Below are positions 53,357 through 64,000 of a stretch of 64,000 bases of DNA, in pieces (position 1 is the first letter of the stretch; every line of letters begins with the position of its first letter). This DNA comes from Xestospongia muta. Lineage: Eukaryota > Porifera > Demospongiae > Haplosclerida > Petrosiidae. Position numbers and translations under genes: made by a program. The stretch covers positions 619,501-683,500 of the forward strand of contig OY848924.1 in assembly GCA_963693285.1 (NCBI GenBank), read 5' to 3'. The notes under the pieces are model-generated. The model searched no databases. It saw nothing but the letters and a program-made list of their open reading frames with translations, and was not told where the DNA came from.

Positions 53357-54241
53357 CTAAAGAGAGAATAAAATTTCCACTTATTCTAATTAGTTGATTG
53401 AGGAATGTAATTAGTACTAATTAAAATAGGGTGTGGTTAAACAGAAACCACATGGAAGACAACTAAACATAATCCTACATTATTAAACTTAAAACTAGAG
53501 CAATCATAGTGAGGGAGAACAAGACATGTACACAAGATAAGCTGCTACCATATCAAGTTTATTGTATCATTAAAGGTCATGTCTAGAGTGTCAGTAACAG
53601 ATAATGTACTTTAATGGGAAATTAATACTACATACCTTAGACCCTAATCTTTAAACATTAGAACAAAAATAGATTTGGTAGGTAAGATTCAGTTATATTT
53701 GATTTAAACCCAAAAACTACCAGTCCTATTCATTGTGTATTAAACTGATCCACACCACATACACTCTTAATATTAACTATAGACAGTAAAATATGACATC
53801 ACCTAAGTTATATAGCTGTGTTAACATAGTTCAATTACCTCAATCAATTTCACTCTAACTTCCTTGCCTTTAACTTGACATATATAATCATATGGTTCTC
53901 ATAATATCTATTAACAACACACAATGACACATAACAAAGAATTATACTAATAAACATATTCGTTCATAGTCATCTGCTTTCTTTACTTGACCAACAACCA
54001 TATTCCACGTGGATCATAATACCACGCCTACTAAAAGTAATGAGCTCCCCCTATTAATTATCTTTATGAGCCCCACCTCTCAAATGCAAACTTATCAGAT
54101 GAGATTTTTCTCTCAGTGACATTGTCAAGATGAGTGATATCTACATGAAATTAAAGTAAGTAAAGTTACTAACTGTTGTTGTCAAATTACCTAGTTTAGT
54201 CCCTTGTATTGTAATATTATCTATAATTCATTTTTACATAG
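53357..54241. other. Non-coding stretch between the kinase-like exons and the vinculin-like exon
   Basis: AT-rich, no long reading frame. At about 53636-53668 (minus) a short exon-like piece encodes FKD, stop, GLR before a gtatgt donor in the right phase for the next kinase exon; it could be a mutated DFG exon, but this is weak. At 54113-54153 (plus) a small piece between ctctcag and gtaagt does not join the vinculin-like exon in frame. Confidence 0.35.
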
Positions 54242-54426
54242 ACACAAAAGCAGATCAAGAAGCCACTCAACTGTTGATAGTCAATGCTGAGAACCTAATG
54301 TCTGCAGTGTCTGAAGTACTCAATATTACTGAGAGTGCTATAATAGCAGTACCTCCTGAAGATCATGCTCAACTAACTGGCCTAATAAGCTGGGTCAAAA
54401 GTTCATCTGAAGCTACACCACTTTGA
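54242..54426 (+). pseudogene. Orphan last exon resembling the vinculin tail
   Basis: After an acceptor tttttacatag an open frame of 61 codons ends in TGA. It encodes QEATQLLIVNAENLMSAVSE followed by VLNITESAII and ends with LISWVKSSSEATPL. This resembles the last helix and C-terminal arm of vinculin (the family pattern there is ATEML-HNAQNLMQSV ending in a WV-R stretch) and, less, alpha-catenin. The preceding candidate exon is out of phase, and no other vinculin exons are seen within several kb. It is probably a gene remnant, or the end of a gene whose other exons I could not detect. Confidence 0.45.
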
Positions 54427-55504
54427 ATTGATTTTATATAATTTGTTATGTTTTTATAAATACAATATTTTATATTAACAAGTGTATTAGAGACTGCAAC
54501 AGTTTTTAAGCTGAAGTTTTTATATCACCAGATAATAGTTCACCCTTTTGACATAGTTATTTACATTACCTTATATAATTCTTTATTTACCTGATATAGT
54601 TTGATATAGTTTTGAATGTTTTTTTGTGAAATTTGTGTGAGTTCACCTCAATTCAAAACTTTTTTAGTTCTATATATTGTACACATTGTCTGAGGGAATG
54701 CACAGAATTAATGGATAATACAAGTAGTTGCTGTATTATTATTGAAAGCACTTACCCAATGGCTAACTTATTTTGAAGTTATCATTGTAAACTGCACTAG
54801 GTTCAGTGTGGGTCATCACATTATGTAGATAATCAACTCACAGATATCAAAAGCTCAGCCATGAGTTTCAGTGGCAGTTCAAGAGTTTAGTGAGTTCAAT
54901 ATTATTATATAATAATAAATTAGTTAATTAAGGAAATATTTACATGTATATTAGTGTAGTTATACATTTATAAACATCTTTAATATTTCATTAGCTATTA
55001 TGATACCATAACTGTCATTGTTTCCATATATATCTCAGTATTTCTTGTTGAAGTATGTTAGTTACCGCTATAATTCAATTGAGTTGAAGAAGGATGATTG
55101 TCCCTTACAAATACAGCTGGTGAGAGAGTTAGCTATTGGCTAATATTGGAATGAATCTTCAATAGTAGTAGTTAATCAGTTCTAGAAGGACCTACTATAA
55201 AGAAAATTGGATCATTTGCTGACAATAATTCAGCCTTTACATTATATGGTATTATAGAGAGATACTGAAGTATACTATCCTTAAAAGAGCTACTGAGGTA
55301 TCTTCGTACCAATGGAAAAAATGCAGTGTCATTCATACAACAGTCCTCCTCTAGTTGATATTACTGAAGTGTTATCAATTACTGAGGTTGATCAACTAGA
55401 GAGGACTACATGAAACAGCTGTTGATTTTACAAGTGAAATGAACACATGAAACAACCAAACTATAGTCACTGTCACTGAAGTCCTATGTCAGCTGAAAAG
55501 AGGT
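54427..55504. other. Intergenic AT-rich stretch
   Basis: No gene recognised. A few short open stretches around 55255-55420 (for example LKELLRYLRTNGKNAVSF) are broken by stops and match no family I know; they may be old gene debris. Confidence 0.4.
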
Positions 55505-58102
55505 CATAGGTGGATGAGGTACTTATATTTAGGGGGGGCTCACACCATAACTATGTGATGAATGCAGAAACTATGTTTGATATAATCACAATCAGCGAAA
55601 ATGGTCAAATTTGCTATTAGTATCAAAAATAGAGTAGTTATTAATGGATTAGGCAAACTAGGTTACTATCATACTAATTAAGGATTAAAGTAGTGGATAG
55701 ATGGACTAACAAAGAATGAATTTGATTAATCAATAGCTTAGCTAAGTATGAATTATTATTGTTAATGTTGTTGTCAATTCATCAACATTAGAGTTATTAT
55801 GTGTGTTATATGTGTATTAAGTGATGATAATAATTATGCTTAAAGTATGTTACACCTAATGCTTAAAATACAGTAATTGTAGCAGTGGAAATCAAATTTA
55901 CTAATTACACTTTAAATGCAGATAGAAGCAAATATTTATTAATTGTGCTGACACAAAAACATTATTACAGATCAGTAACCAAATGCTACACTCAATACTG
56001 TCAATAGAAAAAAGAAATAAATAACAACAGAACAAAACAAAACAATTATTAAGAAATGCGTAAAACCACACTCTATATGAAATGGCCTGACTAAATATGT
56101 TTGCTCAGTGAATTGGAATCTTTTGAGTCATATTATATCTATATAATACTAGTAACAACTGTATAAAAGACACCAATCTGGTGTGAGAGAGAGACATAGA
56201 AAGATAGAGATGCAGAGAGAGAAAAAAGAGAGAAACATGACATAATGTATAACAAAACTGGGGATTACTAAATATGGCAGTGTTTACATGGATGTATTAG
56301 TAAGACACTCTCATAATGTGATAATCACTACATCTATATAATTATATTATATTTACTACATCAATTGAATATTGACAAACTATAAAAATAAACTTTCCTC
56401 TATTATTAACATGTTGTGTTGTAATTGCTAAAATGATTTTATCAAAATTAACCAATAATGTATGCTAGATATGCAGACATATTATAATTATTACAACAGC
56501 TGATCTTAGTGAGTTAAATTATGATAATAAACAAATCAACACTATGGACAGTATGGATAGTGTATCCTCCTTCATAGATTAGAGTATATGATGTTTACAT
56601 CTAAATAAATTGAGTCTGTTTTTATATATACAATATAGAAATCAACTGAAGTTAATGTAAGGCTAAAATAATACATTAATACATTATCATATACTAGTGT
56701 ATATGTGAGAGGGAGTGTACACATGTCACAACATTACTTTGTCTATTATCATAACTACACTCATAGCAGCTATGACAGGTCATTTATCAAAACTATGCCA
56801 AAACAATCAATGACTGATGCATGCAGTGTCAGATTTCTAATGATTAACTGATTTTACACTGATTTTCCAATAAATATACAAAGGTATTGTATCATGCAAT
56901 TTGAAGAATTATAATAACACTAATGTGATCAAGGATCTCAAATCTACGGTTATTGTGAATTCAAAGAAACCAGTACAAGATACTTTCTTCACTTTAATTT
57001 AGTTTAAAATAAAGAAAAATACATAGGACAGGGAATTAGCCATGTTTAAAAAATTGATGGTGGCCTACATCAAATACAGTAGCATATTAAATGAAAATAG
57101 CAAAATGTAAAAGTAATAATTATAATCAATTCATGTATCATTTAGGAATGTGTTTAACAATCAGGATGTCCTCTTTATTATATAAGGCTACAAACCTATG
57201 TAACAATATAACAATACTATGTTAATGTATTTGATGATGACAAAATATTACCAAATATGGTAAAGTTTATATTAATTAGATCAACATAGAAAATCAAGGA
57301 CATAAAATTGAGAAGTTATACAAGATTATGAAATGCAAATTGTAGCATAGCTTGATTCTGATAGCAACCTTCATTCATATTAATAATTAAAGATCCATTA
57401 AGTCAAACTGTCCAATCTTGTGTTTACACACATCCTATGTATTGATACAAATTAATTAAGAAAAGGATGAGTGTGAATGTCCCAGCCCACACAATTGTTA
57501 AAATACAAAATAGTTCTCATCATAGAAGTGTTTTTCAATGTTTCTTGATTTCATTGACACTCTGTGATTAGATCATTTGTATTTCCACTGACGTAACAAT
57601 ATGTTAATATTTTTACAAACACTAGTACTCAAAAAAGCCATTGATAGTCCTCTTAATTAGGACTGTGTTATGATGAAAACTGTACTGTTGCATCATAGTT
57701 CTAATTTAACTTTCACCCCTGTTGTATTGTAAATTATTGAGGGAATATTTTGTATTTGTAATTATAAAATTGATTGCATTCCTTAGTAGTAATCCAAAAC
57801 TCACCCATCCCTTCATTCATCATTTACCATAACGAATTCCTTAGCTATTTCAACAAGATCACACACATTAGTTATGCATTTGTGTACATGAAGGACCAGA
57901 CAATTGTTAAGCCATTTTTCTGTCATTGTGGCCTGCAAATACGTCAAAACTTTCGACAGTTTCATCAACACCGATAAAATTAACTTAGATTCTTTTTGTG
58001 AGGTAAGTAGCAAGCAATAAAAATTTGGGGGGGCTGAGCCCCCTCTTTCTAAATATTGGGGGGCTCTAGCCCCTCCAGCCCCCTCCCCTTCAGCCTCCTA
58101 TG
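55505..58102. mobile_element. 2.6-kb non-autonomous transposon-like element
   Basis: The left end cataggtggatgagg and the inverted right end cataggaggctgaag (reading the minus strand from 58102) are near-identical, and both ends turn G-rich or C-rich inside (ttagggggggctcac on the left, gggggctctagcccctcc on the right). GAGGT flanks both sides (55500-55504 and 58103-58107), a candidate 5-bp target duplication. The interior has no transposase frame. A GA-rich patch lies at 56187-56233. Related fragments occur at 39345-39655 and, for the interior, at 60050-60330. Confidence 0.6.
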
Positions 58103-61100
58103 GAGGTAGTGCCTGGCTATACTCAAATTCAAATCTACTGCTTCTATAACATAGAAGTTTAGAATGTATATTCCAACATGGATGTCCATTTTTCATAAAT
58201 ATCTGTTGTTAATTGCATAACATTCTAAACAGAGGGTTCTACTCCAAAATCAACAACGGTGCTTAAGTTCATGGAAAATATTTACTTATTAGACTCTTTT
58301 AAAGGGAACTTTCTACCTAGTTTTGCAAGACCAAACCCTTCTGCTAACCTTGTGAGACAACCACTAAAATTCACCATCGGCCAACTTACCATTCATCAAA
58401 TTGATTACTATAGCCTTAGAAATCATAGTATCAGAAAAAACTGTATAAAACGTATAGGGAGTTGTATAAGTTATTTATTGTACTGAAAAATAGAGCAATC
58501 TGATTGGTCAAATAAGGCATAACATGGTACAACTTTAAACATGTTCTGTCTCTATCAAATACATTGACCACATCATCCTTATTATATGTATATTGAACTG
58601 TGATACTTTTGTTAAACCCGAGACAGCAGTACACCACAATATTAACTGAACCAAGTTACTAAAAATAGACAAGTAGTTACTATAAATAGTTACAGTCATT
58701 ATGACATAATGACATCATACAGTCTTAAATTACTAACTGTATCTTGTCAGTTCAGTTGTATATTATTTTGTCCCTTCTCTATTTAATATCTATTATTAAT
58801 AGCCATTTGTCACGTAATATAATTAATATTATTTATTATATAATATTATTATATATATTGTTATATATATCTTTAGAAATCTGATAAGAAGTCTTTACTT
58901 TTTGATCAGGATACTAACCCCCTAATATAATCATTAATTTTAAACCTAATTATAGCAAATATGGCCATAAACTATTTTGTTGTAATTTCCTTTAAGCGAA
59001 TCAGTTGAACTACAATAGCTTTTCAGTGTGTGACTTACACTCACTAACATGTGGTATAAAAAGTATGTATAGCATTACTACAGTGTAAACTGTAGCTATT
59101 TTAATTATTATTAAATTGTAGGAGTGTACTCAATAGAGATTCTGTCAGGTGAACACTTTCAAGGATCTGATTGGCTGTAAGTAACACCACCCACATATCT
59201 ATAATTATATATAGCATAACTTTCAGATAAAATTTGTTTGTATATAGTCAGGTTGTCTACTATGACTGATGTCACTTCAGACTTAATAAGAAACACTGAT
59301 TGATCTTTGTGCAGACTTTGGGTCTTGTTGAATTTGTGGTACATTTGTAATCAAAAGAAATTGGTAAGTAATATACTTGTAGAATTAGTTAATGAACTGC
59401 CATCATGTGATATTACATAATATGCATGAAGTAATAGCTCAGTCTTTCACAATCAATCTTTAGAGATTGAAGGTGATAACTCTCAGTGGTAAGGGCTGTA
59501 TCCACTGGTATTCAAAAGATGCTTGTTTGAGCTGAGTATATATAGCTGCTACAAATTGTAATATCTAGAGCAGTATGAAGATAAATAAGATCAATGACTA
59601 AGTTAGAAGCTAGGTATACAGAAGTTATGTTATAAATACTAAAGTTTACAATTATCCTGGACGGACTAGAGATCAAAGCCATATTTATCATTAAATCTAG
59701 TCTAACAGTGCATGAGACAAACCCTCCCTCGGTATGCATGTAATCTTAGTATAATTGGACATTCACAAAACAGAATCAATGATCATAAGGGTATAGTCCT
59801 AGGGATTGTTGATATTGCTAAGTGTATTTCCAATACATTCAACTTAGAGATGTTCTAAGCGTCATAAGATGAACACATTACATAATTACCAAATATATCA
59901 GACCTAAGTACATACAATGTAGTCATTAGACAGTTTAATAATAAACATTATTGCACTTTGTGATGATGGGCAAGAATTAATAGAAATAGATGAGAAAAAG
60001 AACGTTCATGTATACCAGCTAAGAAGTACTTGAAATATTACATTAAATATGTATTGACCTTTCACAGATGGCTACTATAATTGTCATAGCTTCAATGAGT
60101 AAAATTATGATAAGAAACAAACCAACACTATGAACAGTATGATTGATGTACATCCCTCATAAATTAGAGTGTGATGTTTACATCTAATAAATAGTGTGTA
60201 TTTTTATATACTCTATCCGAGACTTAATACATCATTTATTTTTATAATGTATTTGATGGAAAGCACACTTATCACAACTTTGCTTCATTTGTTATCATAA
60301 TTTCACTCATAGTAGCTGTGACAGGAAATCTATTGGGACAATATGTTATACTTATTGTAATTTCCAAAGGTTGTACATGTATGTCTTCATATTTTCTTCT
60401 TTGGCAGTGTAGATATTTGAGGAGTGATCATGAGGAATACATTGAGTTTAATTCATTTCATGTGTAAATTATCATCACATTTTTAATTTACATAGGCATC
60501 AGTACCACAACACAATGATTCCTAAATATCATGAATAATATATAAGTGAATCCCTTTTTAAGACAGGTTTATTGTGCTTGTAATACTTTTTGCAGTGAGT
60601 TACATCAGGTTATATGTCAGCTAGTGCACATTTCATTCTGTATTTTCAATAGATTGATTTTCATATACTTGGTACTATAGATAAAAGAGGTACACCAACT
60701 TTGGACAATGTTGAATAAGCTCATAGTAATAAGTTAGATTCTAGTTACCACAGTGCTCAGTTATTGCTCAGTATTGTAAGACTGAACTCCACCTCTTAGT
60801 TAGCAACAAGTTCAGACTAGAGTATCTGTGACAAGAGCTATTGAAGGTAGAATCTTTGGACTTTTAGTCTTAAGATTCTTGCCTTTGTATTGAAGACTGA
60901 TATATACTAGCTAGTTGTAGACAGATATCAAAAGCATCCCAATCTGACCTGAATTGTAACATTATTTCATTCTGTTGTTTATTGTTGATATTAAACAGTA
61001 ATTGGAAGTTCTATCAAGGATATTATTTGTCATTATATAAAGATTTAAGTCAGTGTCGTTGATGATCTAGAAAAAAGTAGAGTTAACAGCTAGGAATATA

Positions 61101-61258
61101 ATTGTTAGGGTTTATGTCTTGGTTCAATACTGTACCACTTTTCATTATCCACTAATTACGTTATAGCCTTCAATATAGAATATCATGAGCTGAGACATTT
61201 TAGCCACAATATTCTGTTTATTAGTAAGTGTATATGGTAATTGTTAATTCAATACTCT
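58103..61258. other. Repeat-rich intergenic region
   Basis: No gene recognised over 3.1 kb. 59563-59740 (ctagagcagtatgaagataa) is a diverged copy of 42465-42640. 60050-60330 matches 56460-56790 (for example aacactatgaacagtatga versus aacactatggacagtatgg, and cactcatagtagctgtgacag). The remaining sequence is AT-rich with only short spurious frames, such as 58259-58486. Confidence 0.5.
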
Positions 61259-61645
61259 ATGGTGCTATATTAGTGTCAAAATTATGTGGTATAGAAATTT
61301 TATTTGGTTATAGATATTTTATTTGGATAGTATATATACCGCATCGTCTAAAGAGTGTGGTATACATACCATCGAAAGACAAAAAGCAAGAATTATAGAG
61401 ACAACCAAAATTAGGAACCCAACTAAACTGGAAACATCTCGTTGATGCTTGATTCTAAGAGATGGCTCGTGGAACTCGTGCTCCGCATTTTATTAAGTAA
61501 CAACAAAAGCCTAGAAATGGTACTGGAACTCATCACAAATCAGCCATATTTAATTAGCGTCACCACGCCAATTAGATGATGCAGTATATACACTACCCAA
61601 ATAAAATTTCTATACTGTATAATTTTGACACTAATATAGCGCCAT
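61259..61645. mobile_element. 387-bp MITE with terminal inverted repeats and 8-bp target duplication
   Basis: Left end atggtgctatattagtgtca, right end the inverse with one change in the first 20 bp (atggcgctatattagtgtca on the minus strand). The inverted match continues with gaps for about 90 bp, through tatagaaattttatttgg to the tatatac-gca region. The flanks are aatactct (61251-61258) and aatactca (61646-61653), an 8-bp direct repeat with one mismatch, as expected for hAT-type elements. No coding capacity. Confidence 0.85.
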
Positions 61646-62123
61646 AATACTCATATACTATCCACTTCTATAAAATCAATGGAGCATTTTTAAAACACAT
61701 ATCAGAACTTTGTACCATATCTAGAAGTATGTCTGATATAAAATGCTTTTTTGATAAAAGGAATCAGAATATCTTGAAGTATCAGACAATTACAAAGATA
61801 GAAGAGTTAAGGCTGTGTAAACACAAGCTATGTTCATTTGTTTTTGGAGTTCCAACTTTTTAACTCTCTATGATTAAAAAAAGTCTCTTTATTTGTTTCA
61901 ATGTTTAAGATATTGTACTTGAGATGATGTTGATATGATCATGTTGTATATGATTGTACAATGACAATAAATGAAGATGATACAGTTTATTGTCTTTGTT
62001 ATATAAAGTGATATATATAATACATTATAGTATAACTGATATATGTACATTGATATCTAATGTTCTATTATAGAACTAGATCAACTTAACAGTACCAGCC
62101 AAGGGCTGCCAGGTCTCCTGACA
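61646..62123 (+). promoter_or_regulatory. Duplicated upstream region and 5' UTR of copy B
   Basis: From about 61784 the sequence follows 34806-35142 upstream of copy A almost base for base (cagacaattacaaagataga, then acacaagctatgttcatttg). It includes the acceptor ttctattatag at about 62074 and the 5' UTR segment with aactagatcaacttaacagt. The block starts inside what is intron 1 of copy A, so the original promoter and first non-coding exon were not duplicated with it; copy B must use another promoter. Confidence 0.75.
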
Positions 62124-63639
62124 ATGGCAGCTCAACTATCAGAAGAACAACAACAACGGAGAATTGTAAGTATTTTAGTAACTAATCCAGTATACTACAT
62201 GTGTTAGTGTACAATCAATACATTACCTACTATTATTAAGTATGGTATGGTTTATATGTAGAGAAAGACATGACAAAATGGCTGTCACACTCAATCTATT
62301 ACAGTATATTGTTAATGTTCCCTCATAAATTTATTTCAGCATCACTTGCCATTATTGAATATTTTACAGGTAATAAGTTCTTTGATAATGTTATAAAGTA
62401 TTACTAATAAAGTGGAGAACTGGGAACTAGCTAAACAGTCAAATTGTTTCTCTTAATTCTTGTACTTCTTTTTACATAAATAGAAAGATTACTTGGAAAT
62501 AGACTACGCAGCTTCTTCATAACTCAAATTGTTCATTAAGTGATAGTTTATTACAAGCTATAGACTTTAGTTGAGTGACATTATATCTGATTATCTGTGA
62601 TAATTATTCACACTATTAATATTTATTAATTTACAACTGATCATGTTCATTATCACATGATAAATACTATTAGTTATGTAAACAATGGTTGTATCTACTA
62701 TCATTCTATGGACCTGTCTCTATGTGTTCATAGTAGTCACTTTAATACTTGAATAATGTCCAGTTATTACTATTACTTGATCATATCACATATCAAATAA
62801 ATATTAGCAACAAAAGAATGTAAAGAAGATGATTGAACTGTTTATTATTAGTTAGTGTAGTCTTGTATTTGTAGTATAGTCTAATTGTCTCTGTTAGTTA
62901 TATACATAATACTAATTACATCATGTTCTTTTTATATAAATAGTGTCACTTTGTGTATTGTGTAGTTGACCTGTCCTATAGTTTTATTAGTCTCATATAA
63001 TACATGTATTTGTGTATGATTTACTAGTTTTAAATGTAATGACTTGTTTTATTATTATATAGGACGATAAACTTTGGGATTCTGCTAGAGATGGACATTT
63101 AGAGGGAGTCCAACAAGCCCTTCAGAAAGGAGCAAACTTGAAATGTCACTTTGAAGTAAGATCCTATTAATTTCCCTTTAACCTACTGTTATTATTTGTG
63201 TCTACTAACTTAAGTAATTAAATCAAATTATGTAGATTTAATGAGTATTAATTCATTTTAGCCACACCTAAATATTAATTAAAAACTTCAACATTTACAC
63301 AATTTATTAATTATTATTCTATTTGTTAAAGTTACTGAATTAGTATCCACAATTTATAACATACATGATCTTTACATGTAGTATTTTTAATATTGTCTTA
63401 TAATTTAATTGAATGAAATCCATTATATTGTGTGATAGTAATGTCTTAATTAATGATACATGTCAATGTAAAGTAATAGCTTGTATTGTGTATACACAGA
63501 TATGGAATTAGGTTTTATTTCATATATTAAAATGTCTTTTTTCATTTTATAGGGTACAACACCTCATACTGTAGCTTACATCTATGGTCATAATACAATA
63601 GTCCAGTTCTTAGAAAATGCAGGTGCTACTCCTGATTAT
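62124..63639 (+). CDS. Ankyrin-Roc-COR-death family gene, copy B (5' part, runs off the window)
   Basis: Exons: 62124-62165 (MAAQLSEEQQQRRI), 63063-63155 (DDKLWDSARDGHLEGVQQAL), 63553-63639 ([20 protein letters not shown]), all phase 0 and matching exons 1-3 of copy A. Exon 3 is 30 nt shorter at its start than in copy A and gives a more regular ankyrin repeat. The first coding intron (897 bp) has none of the transposons of copy A. Introns also align over long stretches, so the duplication is fairly recent. By the spacing in copy A, the next exon would fall about 300 bp beyond the window. The Roc and later domains are inferred only from copy A. Confidence 0.88.
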
Positions 63640-64000
63640 GTAAGTGTATACATGTATGTAGTTGAGGTCAATATTTAGTATAATTCAAGTGTTTGATTGT
63701 TACATTGATATTATGTACATGTACATACTTACATTAAAATGTCTCCTATTTAATGCCCAAGTCCTTATACACATAACAATACATTTAATGGATAATTATT
63801 ATGACCTTTACTGATATAATTGTTATGTACCTATGTTCTGTTTATCTCCACACTACCTTTCTTTTAATATTAGTTTCTATAGCTAGTAACTATCATTAAA
63901 TCATTAGTTTAAAACATATCATATAACACTAAGATACAACAGTGTTACCAATTGACTTAATATAACATTTACAATTACATTAATTAAAGTCAAGATATAT
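63640..64000 (+). other. Start of intron 3 of copy B
   Basis: AT-rich intron sequence with a short acatgtacat run (63715-63726). No exon seen before the window ends. The 39345-39655 repeat present in the equivalent intron of copy A is absent from the part visible here. Confidence 0.6.

Noticed and set aside
54113..54153. Small exon upstream of the vinculin-like exon
   Set aside because: Its only open frame leaves two bases at the donor, while the next exon needs one, so the two do not join.
58259..58486. 75-codon plus-strand frame
   Set aside because: No family resemblance, no splice context, composition like its surroundings.

Overview
This window looks like genomic DNA of an early-branching animal, most likely a demosponge of the Amphimedon type. 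The genes have many short AT-rich introns with GT..AG borders and are tightly packed. They encode animal cytoskeletal proteins, and one locus is an ankyrin/Roc-COR/death-domain gene of a kind I know to be expanded in sponges. The species assignment is inference; no search was run.

Left part (1-26.6 kb): two actin-related genes stand head to head. On the minus strand is the first coding exon of a class IX myosin (RA domain plus start of the motor), cut by the window edge. On the plus strand is a complete spectraplakin (MACF1/dystonin/Shot family). I could chain 64 exons with matching phases into 12,213 nt, 4,070 aa: two CH domains, a long spectrin-repeat rod, two EF-hands, a GAS2 domain and a basic tail with two SKIP (SxIP type) motifs. 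Its introns are full of simple repeats. At least five 3' splice sites sit directly at the end of long (CT)n tracts.

Middle (27.1-32.6 kb): a four-exon minus-strand gene (1,037 aa), tail to tail with the spectraplakin, encodes a low-complexity protein with a helical domain and three diverged SH3-like domains.

Right of centre (34.5-49.9 kb): a plus-strand gene of 21 coding exons (1,279 aa) encodes ankyrin repeats, a Roc GTPase, COR, a death domain, a linker made of small phase-1 exons, and one hydrophobic segment at the extreme C-terminus. It resembles DAPK1 without the kinase, but with a predicted tail anchor. Its first coding intron carries a decayed Ty3/gypsy retrotransposon (minus strand), a GC-rich transposon end and a 243-bp palindromic MITE. 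Three neighbouring ankyrin exons are tandem exon-plus-intron duplicates.

Beyond it (50-55 kb) lie a minus-strand five-exon chain with a CDK4/6-like kinase C-lobe piece and an orphan plus-strand exon resembling the end of vinculin. From 55 to 61.6 kb I see mainly transposon-like and dispersed repeats. At 61.78 kb a second copy of the ankyrin/Roc gene begins. It lacks the transposon insertions and runs off the right edge after its third coding exon.

Together the window pairs an actin/microtubule cross-linking block with a locally duplicating, probably innate-immunity or cell-death type gene family embedded in mobile-element debris.
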